Source: Diorhabda sublineata (Eukaryota > Arthropoda > Insecta > Coleoptera > Chrysomelidae). Taken from it: a DNA stretch of 64,000 nt. The notes under the pieces were generated by a model. The model saw only the letters and a program-made list of their open reading frames with translations, did not search any database and was not told where the DNA came from. The number at the start of each line of letters is the position of its first letter. The first letter of the stretch is position 1. Position numbers and translations under genes: made by a program. The stretch is from assembly GCF_026230105.1 (NCBI RefSeq), contig NC_079482.1, forward strand, positions 19,406,001 through 19,470,000, read 5' to 3'. Of the stretch, positions 1 through 12,373 are shown piece after piece.

Positions 1-700
1 TCCTTTGATGAACATAATGTTTGCAACACCTCAGCCAATATTCTTAAAAGCAGTGAATACAAAATCTTCTCGTCATACTGGAGAATTTTGAAAAACAGAG
101 ATCGAAAGAGTAGGTCCTTCCAAAGTAATAGCTCTTGTAACTGACAATGCAAGCAACTTGAAACTAGCAAAAGTTACGGGAACAATATCCTCACTTGATC
201 ATATTTGGTTGCCTTGCTCATGGATTAAACCTTTTGGCAAAAGATATAATAAGTTTGAATTCAATTCTAACAATATTGTCAAAATGCAAGGCAATTGTCA
301 AATTGTTTAGGAATCACCACATTGAAAATCAAACATTGAAGGCAATCCAGAAAGAAAAACAAGGGAAAGAAAGTTCTCTTATTTTGCCAGCAGAAACTAG
401 ATGGGGATCAGCAACAAAATGTTTTGAGAGTTTGCTGCGTACAAAGAACTGCTTACAATCTGCAGCTATAGATGACACATTATCACTGCCTCCAAATATA
501 CGAAAGCAGATACTGTATAATGATATATTTTGGTTGCAAGTTCAGACTACACACAACCTTCTTTTCCCATTTCTGCACCAATACAGAAGTTAGAAGGTGA
601 TGCACCATCTATTTCAGAAATTACAGTTATATTTAAAAAAATCGATGCAAAAATAATCGAGCAATTGCAAAGAAAACATGTTTCTATTGGTTACTGCGGT
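1..700 (+). pseudogene. hAT-family transposase relic (DUF659-like region)
   Basis: A decayed piece of a hAT transposase that runs in from the left edge. The first frame reads STPQP-like, then VTDNASNLKLA (the DUF659 'VTDNA' motif), with an in-frame stop near 100. A 1-nt shift near 190-200 leads into the open stretch 195-593, which has GCLAHGLNLLAKDI and LILPAETRWGS, both typical of hAT transposases. A second shift near 545-570 brings in PIQKLEGDAPSISEI, and similarity ends near 665. The stop and two frameshifts show it is dead. It is not host coding sequence. The family call rests on motif recall. Confidence 0.75.
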
Positions 701-841
701 TGTGACGTAGAAAGTAAGTAAATACTGAAACGTGGTCGCTGCGTATTGCCTTTCAAATGCCATTCTGTTGTTGTGAGTGGAGATAATTGGTTGTTTAGTG
801 CGATTTGTGATTTGTAAGGGCTCGTGGCACAGGTACGTTAA

Positions 842-2083
842 CCTAGCGGAGCTTAATAATTGCCGTTTTTTAGCCGCTTTTTCTGCCGTGAAATTCGGAG
901 AGCCGTTGATTATTAAAAAAAATATATGCTCCGCTATCTTAACACATAAGTTAGCGCACCACCCCCTTAAAAACCATTTCCCTACATACGGCAATTATAT
1001 TTGAAGACATCAATAATTGCCGCTTAATTTGCCGTTCAACAAATCATCGTTGATTTATCCGGAGCACATCGGGGTTGGGCGCAAAGTCGGAAAGTAGCAA
1101 TTTTCCATATAAACTTGCAATAACTTGCGATAATACTTTCCGACAAAATATTTTTTTTACTCAATTTTCAGATCGTTATTTCAATCAATTTGGCATAAAT
1201 ATTCTTACGAATCACATCATCATTAGGTAGCTAATATGTTTTCAAAGCTCAGGCCACTTGAATTTTATTTTATTTAAGTAAAACAACTGATATATAAAAA
1301 AAAAATGTGTTTGACAGCCAGTTCTTATCGTATACGGCAAGTTGATCGATAAGTGCATATTTTTTATCAGTACTTCGGATGAATTTAATTATGCACTAAA
1401 TTCTATATCAAATCTCACAAAAATATATAATTAATTTCAAAAATTTAATGTTCAATGACGTCCAAAAGGATTAGAATAATATAAGTAAATAAACCAATCA
1501 TTTTTAACATTTTTTTCATGTTTCACTGCCGTCATAAGGAAAATTTATATTTTACAGCGATGCAATGGTATTTTTTTATACGGCAAATTCAGCGGTAATT
1601 ATTGATGCATTCAAATGCTGTAGCCGCCCGTTGAGAAGCATCTTTTTCAAGGGTGTATTCCGCAGATTAATAGCGAACCATACGTGTTTTAGTCACAAAT
1701 TCCGCGACTTTTCCGGTAATACTAGCGAAGCAGTTTTTTAAATTATTTTAACCATTGAAAAATAATAAATTAAGCGGTTTTTCGGGGTGTGGCTCGCTAA
1801 GTTTATATGGAAAATTGTTATTTCCCAACTTTGCGCCCGACCCCGATGTGCTCCGCATAAATCAACGATGATTTCTTGAACGGCAAATTAAGCTGCAATT
1901 ATTGATATGTTCAAACATAATTGCCGTACGTGGAGAAGCGGTTTTTCAGGGGGTGGCTCGCTAATTTACGTGTTAAGATAGCGGACCATAGTTTTTTTTT
2001 AATAACTAACGGCAAAATCTAAGACTTTCACGGCAATTATTAAGCTAATCAAAAGTCATTTTTGAAAAAATTGGTCCGCTAGG
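842..2083. mobile_element. Palindromic non-autonomous element in TTAA (piggyBac-like)
   Basis: The ends are perfect inverted copies: CCTAGCGGA at the left and TCCGCTAGG at the right, each flanked by TTAA (838-841 and 2084-2087), the target duplication of piggyBac elements. Long arms continue inward: 1025-1115 is matched in inverse by about 1797-1895, and 938-1000 by about 1914-1980. A shorter GCGGTAATTATTGATG-type block recurs near 1590. No transposase frame is present. It interrupts an older repeat that resumes at 2088. Confidence 0.65.
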
Positions 2084-2087
2084 TTAA

Positions 2088-2160
2088 CTGATTATCGAAA
2101 TGCGCGTCAAACAATGTAATTGTAAGTGTTGGTGTAAACAGTGTATTCAGTATTGTTGAG
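2088..2160 (+). repeat. Partial copy of the 14-kb hairpin repeat
   Basis: The stretch GATTATCGAAATGCGCGTC followed by TGTAATTGTAAGTG and AACAGTGTATTCAGTA matches one arm of the foldback at 13990-14129, with scattered differences. The TTAA-flanked element lies directly to its left. Confidence 0.55.
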
Positions 2161-2921
2161 TAGACAGTTCCAGAAATTCCAGCTTAATTTTGTCCTAGAG
2201 TGAATATCGGCCAAGTCAATTAACAGGTTTGCAACAGTTTTATTATAAATTGATACAGATTTGTCGAGATAATCTATTAACGAAAAGTAATTGAATGAAT
2301 ATTTACCCTTACTTTTTGACATTCTATTCCAACTCAAATTACACATGATTCTTGAGCACCCTGTATTGTGATTTACTAGGAAGAAATTGATTTCCGCATA
2401 TATCGCTATCATATTTGGGTACGTAAATACGTGAGAAACTAAAAGTATGAAAATAAATAATAGAGTCCGGTTCTGATGGATTTCACATCTTTAATAGGCT
2501 AGGTCACGTAGAAAACTGGAAGTCCACTTGTACTTTCTTGAGATATACGACAAGAGCATGTGAAAAGAAAGAAAACTGTAATTGAAGTTTGAATTATTTA
2601 GCAGATGACACCAATGTTTTACGGATGAAAAAAAGTCAAAATATTAATTTTTATGCTAAAACGTTCACCGAATATACAACTGAAACTAACGATGTCAAGT
2701 TTAAATTTGTATGTAAAAGACTTTTTCCAGTTATAGCGAGAAAAGTTTCCACTATTGTCAAATCCAATACAATGAAATAAAAATGAAAACATGCCCAATT
2801 TTGGTAATAAAAGTTCGAAAATATAAGACAGTCACCAGACTACGAGCTTAAAAGTTAGATTATTAAAACATAATGATATAGAGGAAAAGTTAGAGTTAAC
2901 GTACAGGAAAACTATTAGTTG
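2160..2921. other. Intergenic, nothing recognised
   Basis: AT-rich sequence with only short chance open frames. No conserved motif, repeat or splice structure was recognised. Confidence 0.5.
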
Positions 2922-5720
2922 TCTTTAGAAATTGATTATTTATCAAAGAATATAACGACATTCTTATTTTTCCAAAATAAACTGAGATTTGTCTTTAAAA
3001 ACTGGGTTTTTACCAAAAACAAAATACCATTTGACTCAAGAAAATGTTTTTTCGCAATCAAATCGAAATTTGTCTCTCTAAATCGTATTTCTACTTAACA
3101 AACTGTTATTTTTCTTTAGAAATGGTTTGTTTTCAAAACTAAACCGACATTTGCCTTTAGGAACTGTTTTTTTCATAAACAAATCGACATATTTCTTTAG
3201 ATTTTGACTTTTTCGAAAAAAAAAGAGATTCGTCTTTAAAAACTGGGTTTTTACAAAAACAAACTGCCATTTGTCTTAAGAAAATGTTTTTTCACAATCA
3301 AATCGAAATTTGTCTTTCTAAATCGCATTTCTACTTAAAAAATTGTTATTTTTCTTTAGAAACGGTTTGTTTTCAAAACTAAACCGACATTTGCCTTTAG
3401 GAACTGTTTTTTCTCAGAACAAACAGTCATTTTTCTTTAGAAACTGTTTTTTCCATAAACAAATCGACATATTTCTTTAGAGTTTTACTTTTTCGAAAAA
3501 AAAAGAGATTCGTCTTTAAAAACTGGGTTTTTACAAAAACAAACTGCCATTTGTCTTAAGAAAATGTTTTTTCACAATCAAATCGAAATTTGTCTTTCTA
3601 AATCGCATTTCTACTTAAAAAATTGTTATTTTTCTTTAGAAACGGTTTGTTTTCAAAACTAAACCGACATTTGCCTTTAGGAACTGTCTTTTCTCAGAAC
3701 AAACAGTCATTTTTCTTTAGAAACTGTTTTTTCCATAAACAAATCGACATATTTCTTTAGAGTTTTACTTTTTCGAAAAAAAAAAGAGATTCGTCTTTAA
3801 AAACTGGGTTTTTACAAAAACAAACTGCCATTTGTCTTAAGAAAATGTTTTTTCACAATCAAATCGAAATTTGTCTTTCTAAATCGCATTTCTACTTAAA
3901 AAATTGTTATTTTTCTTTAGAAACGGTTTGTTTTCAAAACTAAACCGACATTTGCCTTTAGGAACTGTCTTTTCTCAGAACAAACAGTCATTTTTCTTTA
4001 GAAACTGTTTTTTCCATAAACAAATCGACATATTTCTTTAGAGTTTTACTTTTTCGAAAACAAACTGAGATTCGTCTTTAAAAACTGGGTTTTTACAAAA
4101 ACAAACTGCCATTTGTCTTAAGAAAATGTTTTTTCACAATCAAATCGAAATTTGTCTTTCTAAATCGCATTTCTACTTAAAAAATTGTTATTTTTCTTTA
4201 GAAACGGTTTGTTTTCAAAACTAAACCGACATTTGCCTTTAGGAACTGTCTTTTCTCAGAACAAACAGTCATTTTTCTTTAGAAACTGTTTTTTCCATAA
4301 ACAAATCGACATATTTCTTTAGAGTTTTACTTTTTCGAAAAAAAAAAAGAGATTCGTCTTTAAAAACTGGGTTTTTACAAAAACAAACTGCCATTTGTCT
4401 TAAGAAAATGTTTTTTCACAATCAAATCGAAATTTGTCTCTCTAAATCGCATTTCTACTTAAAAAATTGTTATTTTTCTTTAGAAACGGTTTGTTTTCAA
4501 AACTAAACCGACATTTGCCTTTAGGAACTGTCTTTTCTCAGAACAAACAGTCATTTTTCTTTAGAAACTGTTTTTTCCATAAACAAATCGACATATTTCT
4601 TTAGAGTTTGACTTTTTCGAAAAAAAAAGAGATTCGTCTTTAAAAACTGGGTTTTTACAAAAACAAACTGCCATTTGTCTTAAGAAAATGTTTTTTCACA
4701 ATCAAATCGAAATTTGTCTTTCTAAATCGCATTTCTACTTAAAAAATTGTTATTTTTCTTTAGAAACGGTTTGTTTTCAAAACTAAACCGACATTTGCCT
4801 TTAGGAACTGTCTTTTCTCAGAACAAACAGTCATTTTTCTTTAGAAACTGTTTTTTCCATAAACAAATCGACATATTTCTTTAGAGTTTGACTTTTTCGA
4901 AAAAAAAAGAGATTCGTCTTTAAAAACTGGGTTTTTACAAAAACAAACTGCCATTTGTCTTAAGAAAATGTTTTTTCACAATCAAATCGAAATTTGTCTT
5001 TCTAAATCGCATTTCTACAAAACAAATTGTTATTTTTCTTTAGAAACGGTTTGTTTTCAAAACTAAACCGACATTTGCCTTTAGAAACTGTCTTTTTCCA
5101 AAACAAACAGTCATTTTTCTTTAGAAACTGTTTTTTCCATAAACAAATCGACATATTTCTTTAGAGTTTGACTTTTTCGAAAAAAAAAGAGATTCGTCTT
5201 TAAAAACTGGGTTTTTACAAAAACAAACTGCCATTTGTCTTAAGAAAATGTTTTTTCACAATCAAATCGAAATTTGTCTTTCTAAATCGCATTTCTACAA
5301 AACAAATTGTTATTTTTCTTTAGAAACGGTTTGTTTTCAAAACTAAACCGACATTTGCCTTTAGAAACTGTCTTTTTCCAAAACAAACAGTCATTTTTCT
5401 TTAGAAACTGTTTTTTCCATAAACAAATCGACATATTTCTTTAGAGTTTGACTTTTTCGAAAAAAAAAGAGATTCGTCTTTAAAAACTGGGTTTTTACAA
5501 AAACAAACTGCCATTTGTCTTAAGAAAATGTTTTTTCACAATCAAATCGAAATTTGTCTTTCTAAATCGCATTTCTACAAAACAAACTTTTATTTTTCTT
5601 TAGAAACGGTTTGTTTTCAAAACCAAACCGACATTTGCCTTTAGGAACTGTCTTCCCAAAACAAACAGTCATTTTTCTTTAGAAACTGTTTTTGTAAAAG
5701 AAGCCGATATTTTTCTTTGC
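2922..5720. repeat. Satellite array: 280-bp unit of seven ~40-bp subunits
   Basis: The anchor GAGATTCGTCTTTAAAAACT recurs near 3225, 3505, 3786, 4067, 4349, 4629, 4909, 5189 and 5469, giving steps of 280-282 bp. Each 280-bp unit splits into seven diverged ~40-bp subunits sharing a core like CAAACtGxCATTTxTCTTTAG. Copies of the full unit are far more alike than the subunits within one unit, the mark of a higher-order repeat. The first copy (about 2986-3225) is ~240 bp, one subunit short. Edge subunits at 2922-2986 and 5640-5720 are more diverged. Length differences come mostly from an A-run in subunit seven. No coding potential. Confidence 0.95.
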
Positions 5721-6479
5721 AAAATAGTAAAAAAAGTAATTTTTATTCATGCTGACAGTAAAGATATTTTTATACTAAATTCATTGCTTTTATCCACTAG
5801 AAACATTTCCAAATTTTGTGTTAATTACCCCGATGATATGAAAAATGATTTACCGATCTTGTTCTGCTAAATTCAACATAAATAATCCTAACAAGATCCC
5901 CACAAAGAAGAGTTGCTTAAAATATAAAAAGTTATAATTTGAAAAACGAGTATAATATTTTCAAGTCAAATGACAAACCTCATGATGACTGCTCCTGTAT
6001 TATTGTGTGAATAGAAATGATTTGGGGTAGATTGAAAGTTGAAAATACGCACATTTCATCGTTTACCTAGTTTTTAGTCTATTTTTATGTACGAGAGAGT
6101 AATAAAACCCAATTCATAATCGAAAACTTACGGTCATTTTATATATTTTCACAGAATAATCCTAAATATTTCCCAAAATTTTCACAAATGTACCTGAGCT
6201 AATAGATACAGATTTTAGGTCTTTTATGGGTTTTCTCTTAGCTCAGAAGAAAAACATTTGGACTGGTCGAATGCCCTGTGTATTAAAGATCCCATAGACG
6301 TATAATGGGAATTTTTCAATAAGTATGCACCCACTTGCCAATAAAGGTTAAAAATTTTGATTCATCTTAATTCCAAGAATCTCTCTCCGACCAATTTTAC
6401 CGAAAATATAATTTTAAACCTTCCACACCAGAACACACCGCTTCTAAGAGGTGTTTAGTTTAGTTGCAACTTGCAATCT
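5721..6479. other. Intergenic; short shared repeat near 6068-6125
   Basis: No gene was found. A block near 6068-6125 (TAGTCTATTTTTATG, then GAGTAATAAAA and AATTCATA) resembles 20335-20400 in PRC1 intron 2, so it is probably a scrap of a dispersed repeat. Confidence 0.45.
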
Positions 6480-6981
6480 ACTACTCTTAATGGTGACCAC
6501 CATAAACACATGGTTCGAACAAATGATAGATCTTTTTTCTCAGAAGTGTATAATAGTAATAGATAATGCAACCTAACCCGTATAGATTTTTAGAAAAATT
6601 GCCCATATCTCCGTGGTTAACAAAATTCTAAGTAAAAAATTTGTATCCTTCGAGTTCTATGCATAAAAAGGAATTAAAAAAATTTGGAATTGGTGAAATT
6701 GCAGAAAATCATGGGTGGCTTCATCTCCACCATATCATTGCAGACTAAACCCGCTTGAACTGGTATGGACTGGGATAAAGAGAAAAGTTTCGAGAAAAAA
6801 TAATTATTTGGAAATTAGTGATGTTAAACAGTTGTTTAGCTGTAAGAAAACAGTAAATAATCCGTTTAAAGAAGAGAAAATATGGAAGTTGGATAATATT
6901 AGATGAAATTATCAATCCATTCATTGTGAATATTGGTTGCGACAGTTCATCTTCTGATTCCGATACTGATTTTGATTTGTA
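6480..6981 (+). pseudogene. IS630/Tc1-type DDE transposase C-terminal relic
   Basis: One frame near 6510-6565 reads TWFEQMIDLF then IIVIDNA, matching the second catalytic Asp block of DDE_3 transposases. The open stretch 6715-6906 has SPPYHCRLNPLELVW, the third catalytic block with its Glu. After a frameshift at about 6906 the tail reads FIVNIGCDSSSSDSDTDFD, an acidic C-terminus common in these insect transposases. Stops and shifts make it inactive. Confidence 0.7.
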
Positions 6982-7236
6982 AGAAGTAGCTCTACTTATA
7001 ATATTCGAAATAAATGAACGTTACGTTGTTGAAAAGTCATAGTTTAAGCCCATACACTTATTTTACCAGTAAGATTCAATCATTTCGATCTTAACACACG
7101 TTTTGAAATAATAAAGCATTTTATAAAAATTGCACTTTTAAACCTTCAACTATTTGGACATTATAAGCAGGTTAATTAGGTAAATATATAAGTGTACACC
7201 CAATATATTCACTAAATTTATACAAATATTATTTAA

Positions 7237-9036
7237 CCTTCCGGCGGGCGCGCCCCCTTTTTTGACACAAGCAGGGGCGAGTACAACACAAGTTTATTTT
7301 ATTTAAAACCTTCATGAATATTTATTTTTACATTTAATTTTGCTAAAATAGATTATTTACTATTTATAGTGTTTTTTTTGCAATTGATTAACTGAATTAT
7401 ACCCAAAAATTAGCTCCTAGTGATTGTTTTATAGCAGTTTTATTTCTTCTTTGTTTAATCAATATTTTAATTTAAACAATAAATCCATGCAATGATATTT
7501 TATTATATACATAAAATATTAGATGATACTTATAGAGGATAATTGTTATTAAATATTAGGGGCACAAACATTGAAAACAAGTTTTATTTGAACAACATTT
7601 ATTTTATTACTAATTAATACAGGGTGGTGCAATAGATCGCGCAAGTATAAGAGAAAAGAATAAATACATAAGGTATTGTTGAAATAAAAAAATATGATGA
7701 TTAGGTAATTAAATGGAGTTTATTCTTTAAAAATAACATCATTTAAATATCTAAATGACGGCCCTCTCGAAGAACGCGAACGCAGATTTGTGAAAACTCT
7801 TGTAAATAAATCTGGGGTGATTGCTGCCATTTCCTGACGGATATTTTCCTTTAGCTGACTGATGTCCATCCGATTATTCATGTAGACTTTATGTTTGAGG
7901 TGTCCCCACAAAAAAAATCAAGAGGCATCAAGTCAGGGCTACGTGGGAGCTAAGGGATATCACCTTTTTTGGAAATTAGTCTCTGTCTCACGACCGCCGT
8001 AGAGTCATTTGATGTGACAGGTCGCTCCGTCTTGTTGGAACCAGGTTCTCGTATTCGCTACTCTTGATCTCGCAAGTTCTAGAGTCAAATATCCCTCTAA
8101 CATCGCAACATAGTGGTCGGTGTTAACGGTGATCTTTCGTCCTCGTGAATCTGCAAAGAGGAAAGAGCCAATAATTCCTTTGCTTCAGATTGCTGCCCAT
8201 GCCGTTACTTTCGGAGTATGCAGTGGGTCTCGATGTTTCATTTTTGTGTTTTTTTCGATCCAATAACGACAATTTTGTCAGTGTACAAACCCATTTAAAT
8301 GAAAATTAGCCTCACCTGAAAAAGGATGTTGTCAAAAGTGGAAAATCGACTAAGCATTTCTTCAGCAATAGCCAAGCTTACTCCAAAGTCGTATCTTTTA
8401 ATTCCTGTATCAACCGGAGCTTATAAGGATGCAGTTTAAGATCCAACTTGAAAATTTGCTGTAAACTTCGTCGCGATAAGTTTAAAGCCGCCGATCCCTT
8501 CCGAGTAAACACATGCGGATTTTCTCGTACTGACTCCTTCACCCTATCAATATTGTCTGTGGTCCTAGATGTGGTTTAAACGTGGAACCAGTCTCTTCAA
8601 AACGCTTAACCCATATTTGAATTAAATTTGCACTCGGATCTTCATTAATGTGTCTTAATCTATATCCAGCCGCCTTGTCAACACGTATGAACAATCGTTT
8701 TCGTAAAACGTGCGAACACAAAAAGGGCGACGCTTTCCGTGGGCTTCCTCCTCCTACGCACCGTTTACTTCGCGAAAAAAGATGATGCAATATGGACTTT
8801 CTATTGCGCCACCCCGTATATTGAAATCAAGTTTTATTTGAACAACATTTATTGTTGTTTATGACTAAACTACTACAGATTTTTTTCTGCTTTCTTTTCT
8901 ATTATATAGAGGTTGTGAAAGGGGTGGAATAATAAGGGGTGAGAAGTCTCGTTAATCCTTCAGGTATAATATAAAGGAAAACCTAAGCAAAACATCTGTA
9001 GCACTGAGTACAACGGCGCGCCCGCCGTCTACTAAA
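7237..9036. mobile_element. GC-ended element with a nested mariner
   Basis: The left end has CGGCGGGCGCGCC (about 7241) just inside TTAACCTTC, and the right end has its exact inverse, GGCGCGCCCGCCG (about 9016). Both are striking in this AT-rich setting. The left flank is TTAA, as for piggyBac; the right flank has decayed. A mariner relic (7620-8816) sits inside. A ~30-bp stretch, AAGTTTTATTTGAACAACAT plus flanks, occurs on both sides of the mariner (about 7576 and 8828). Confidence 0.45.
7620..8816 (-). mobile_element. Mariner/Tc1-superfamily element, decayed
   Basis: The ends are imperfect inverted repeats, CAGGGTGGTGCAATAGA at the left and TCTATTGCGCCACCCCG at the right, each flanked by TA as expected for this superfamily. 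On the minus strand a decayed transposase can be followed. An N-terminal helix-turn-helix piece lies near 8539-8670 (WVKRFEETGS), a TWFQQDGAT-like DDE block near 8000-8050, and WGHLKHKVYMNN at 7860-7911 near the C-terminus. The frame is broken several times. Length 1197 bp, close to an intact mariner. Confidence 0.75.
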
Positions 9037-9245
9037 AGAACTGATTGATTACGAATGCTTAAACATTTCATTAGTCTCTTATTCATAAAAAAAAACTATA
9101 AGTTTCGATTGTAATTGAAAACATACGTCAAGTTAGATTAAAATGTGACAATGATACATGGAAAAATTGTATTGAATACGTAATGCTAATGATAAAGACG
9201 ATTTTAGTTCCAATTTTTGTACTTTATCAAGTAAAAATATCAATT

Positions 9246-9470
9246 TACTGGCCACCTAACCCACTACCTGCCTAACGACATCAAAGGGTTCAAGCCAAAG
9301 TGCCTGATCGGCTTCTCAAAGGACATCGGACTTTGGTAACGTCAATTGGGGCACGACGGGCCTATCTGAAGGCCTATGTGCTCAACGGCTGCCCACACTC
9401 AAGTAAAACACTAGCTCAATACGAACTAGCCTTAGGTACATCCAAAAAAATGAGCTAACAAGTCATGGAC
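9246..9470 (+). mobile_element. Non-LTR retrotransposon 3'-tail fragment
   Basis: The block with ACATCAAAGGGTTCAAGCC, GATCGGCTTCTCAAAGGACA and TTTGGTAACGTCAA is the same 3' tail seen inverted at 13240-13830 and again at 22470-22620. Only the last part of the coding region and the 3' UTR remain. Confidence 0.65.
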
Positions 9471-10439
9471 TTGAAATAAATTATTCACTATATTTTTTGT
9501 GGTTATTGTTCGATTAATTGTAAAAACCTGATTTGTGAAATTATCAACTTTCTACATTACGACAACTGCTAGTCGAAACATTTGTAGTTTCATAATGAAA
9601 ATTTTTCACAAATACACTCGATAATTAATCTAGTCTTCGTTCGTTTTTACGTTTCCACATTCTATCGTGATCAATTATTTTCTTAATAAATACAGACTCC
9701 ATTATTAAAATTGTCGGTATATTCTCAATTATTTCTTCTATAAATTCTTTTCATAAATTTGTATAATCACGCGAAGTATGTCACATTCTAACAGATGTTT
9801 CATACAATAAATTTTCGGTGCGTATAGAAAGTATCACTGAATATTAGTAGTATCATCGTATTTGAAAAAAATAGTTCAATAACCGGAATTACTTGAAATA
9901 TTAATCTAGCAGGTGTTATAGCAAACTTCAAGGTATTTTAAACAAAATATAACCAATAAATTTTCTTATAAACAAATAGATGTGAGAAATATTTATTTTT
10001 ATCGCAGAAAGATACATTAGCGAAAAAACTGGATCGAAGTAAAATAGTAGAAAGTTTTGCAAGGACACGGTCAATGTAACTGTAATCGTAAAAACAATAA
10101 AAAACAAATCCGTTTAAATCGACTGTCCAATAAATTTCATATTAGGTTTACTTGTTCACATACCCATCTTATAAGCAACTAATAAATAAAAAATTGATTT
10201 CTGAATACATATCGTTTCATTCAGATGCTCTCGTAGAATACCACAAATAGTTCAACGCCTTTTTACCCTTTCCAAGTCATTTTTATAAAACTATTTTGGT
10301 TTTACTTCAAAATAGGTTTCTGTCTTAACGATAACTTTTTAATTTGACTGTTATTTCTTTTCTTGAAATATTTTTTCTGGTCTGAAAACAGCCAGTAGTC
10401 GATGGGAGTCAGATATGAAGTTTTTAACTATTTATTTCA
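9471..10439. other. Intergenic, nothing recognised
   Basis: AT-rich sequence with no open frame of note, no clear repeat ends and no recognised motif. Confidence 0.45.
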
Positions 10440-10900
10440 ACGTTCCTACTTGAATTGGTCCAATAATGTGCACAAAATAGTCACTGCCCATTGTTTCTCC
10501 TTTCTTCAGATGCCTTTCTCCTTAAATTGGGCATGAAAATTTATCTCTTGCAAGTGGAATCTTACCGTAAGAAAACGACAATAAGTCACTGGTGGCTAGA
10601 TCTGGTGAATACGGTGGGTGATAAACCAATTTAAAGTGCAATTCACCTGATGTAAAAGCGCTTTCTTTTTCCTCGAATGCGGTCGCTTTTTTGCAATTTT
10701 TCCCTTTATCTTATCAAGCATTGATAGCGAAATACTCTCCTCTTATTGTTTTACCTTTTTCAGCATATTCGATGAACAAATTTCAATCAATCAATTTTCA
10801 TTGTGGTTCACTGACTCGTTTTTTTTTTGTCTCAGAAGTTTAGCAGTGGATTCAAGTTTCATCTACAGTTGTTAGCAGATGCAAAAAACTTATTTCGCTT
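10440..10900 (-). pseudogene. Mariner transposase relic
   Basis: On the minus strand the third catalytic block reads YHPPYSPDLATSD near 10590-10625, the standard mariner motif. Weak matches continue on both sides. No complete frame, terminal repeats or start was found. Confidence 0.65.
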
Positions 10901-12373
10901 AAATCACGGAAAAAGTTGATTTTAATACGCTTTTGGTCCAAAGTAAACAAACGCGTCAACACTGCTTTCACATGCACAATTCTTTAAACAGTATATCGCA
11001 GTAACGCATTCTCTTGACATTATCATAACCTTTTTTTATATCTCTAGTCTCAATTCGACGATTTTCCATGAACTTTCCATGAACTTCTGCTCAATATTTT
11101 ATAGTCGTCAATGATGGTGCAGTCTCCGTACAATGTCAACTCCTCTTGTGTCAATTTTTTCTTCCATATCCAAAAATCTCCAAAACGACTCACGTTGTTG
11201 TTTTAATTCCATTGTGAGCAAAGGCGACACTTATTTGCTCAAATGCTCATGTGAAATGATACATAATTTTTCTTTAAAAAGTCCTGAATGTTAATATTTC
11301 CTTCAAAAAGAGCTAATAACTCATTCGTTAATAGTATCGACTGCCGAATAAAGACAATTTTATGACGATTCTATTCTAATTGTAGTGAACTTGGCTTCAT
11401 AGGTATAAAGTTTTTTTTTAAATTCCTATTTCAAATAGTCCTCCTCCAATATGTGAGCAATTTCGGTTTAAAAGTTTCGAAATATCGGTGAATAGTTCCT
11501 CGATTAACATTTAAATTTACTGGTAATAGTTTTATTTTATATTAATTTACAAATTTGTTATTTCCGTTTCTCTTCGAGGATTGATTTTTACAAGGTTTTT
11601 TAATACCTGACCACCCCCATTTACACATTTGACGGATGCATTTTTCAAAATTTTTTATTAGTGCAGTGGGAGATACTGGCTTTACTATAAAGTACAATAA
11701 AAAAATATCTATCATAACACCAATTAATTAATTAGGTGAAGTTTAGATAAAAATTGAAGCAGGTTTCATATAAAACTTTTTTAAACATTTAAAATATTAT
11801 CTCGAGTTAGTTTAGCCATAAGTCACACTGTATATTCAAAATAATACTAAATATATGATTATTAACCAACCTTCCTCTATATGAATTTTCCAAAAAAGTA
11901 AACGGAATACAAATATCAGTGTGAGTCACAACAACCATGCTACATTTCGAAAAAAATCAAGTCATGCTTCCTCGTGAAACAATCTCCATACACCAACATA
12001 AAAAACCCACACACTCAAAGAAAAATACAACGAACTTTTACGTCACTGGCGTCGTCTGTGAACGTATATATACACGTAACTTTGTATCGACGCCGTCTCC
12101 GAGACGTTCACCGCACTCTTCACTTGCTGAAGTGCATAAAAGTGAAGCAAAGACTATAGACAATAAGGGTTCTAAAGTAGGAGCTTCGTTTCGCTGATGT
12201 GTGTGATACGTGAAGAAGACGATATCAACTCGCGGAAATACCGTAAGAATTGTTCTGCAAGCAGCGTTACCATATTAGCCGGTAACTGAACTGATATGGG
12301 CAAAATGATATTGTCGCCAGGATAGTACTCTGAAGATTCTTTAATGATATACTGAGACAATTACAAACGAAAA
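10901..12373. other. Intergenic, nothing firmly recognised
   Basis: Short overlapping frames at 11937-12197 have no recognised domain and no splice context. More remote mariner remains may reach to about 11440, but I could not support them. Confidence 0.4.

Noticed and set aside
2922..5720. A CRISPR-like or regulatory array in the tandem repeats
   Set aside because: There are no unique spacers of constant length. The repeat is contiguous and the genome is eukaryotic; it is a satellite.
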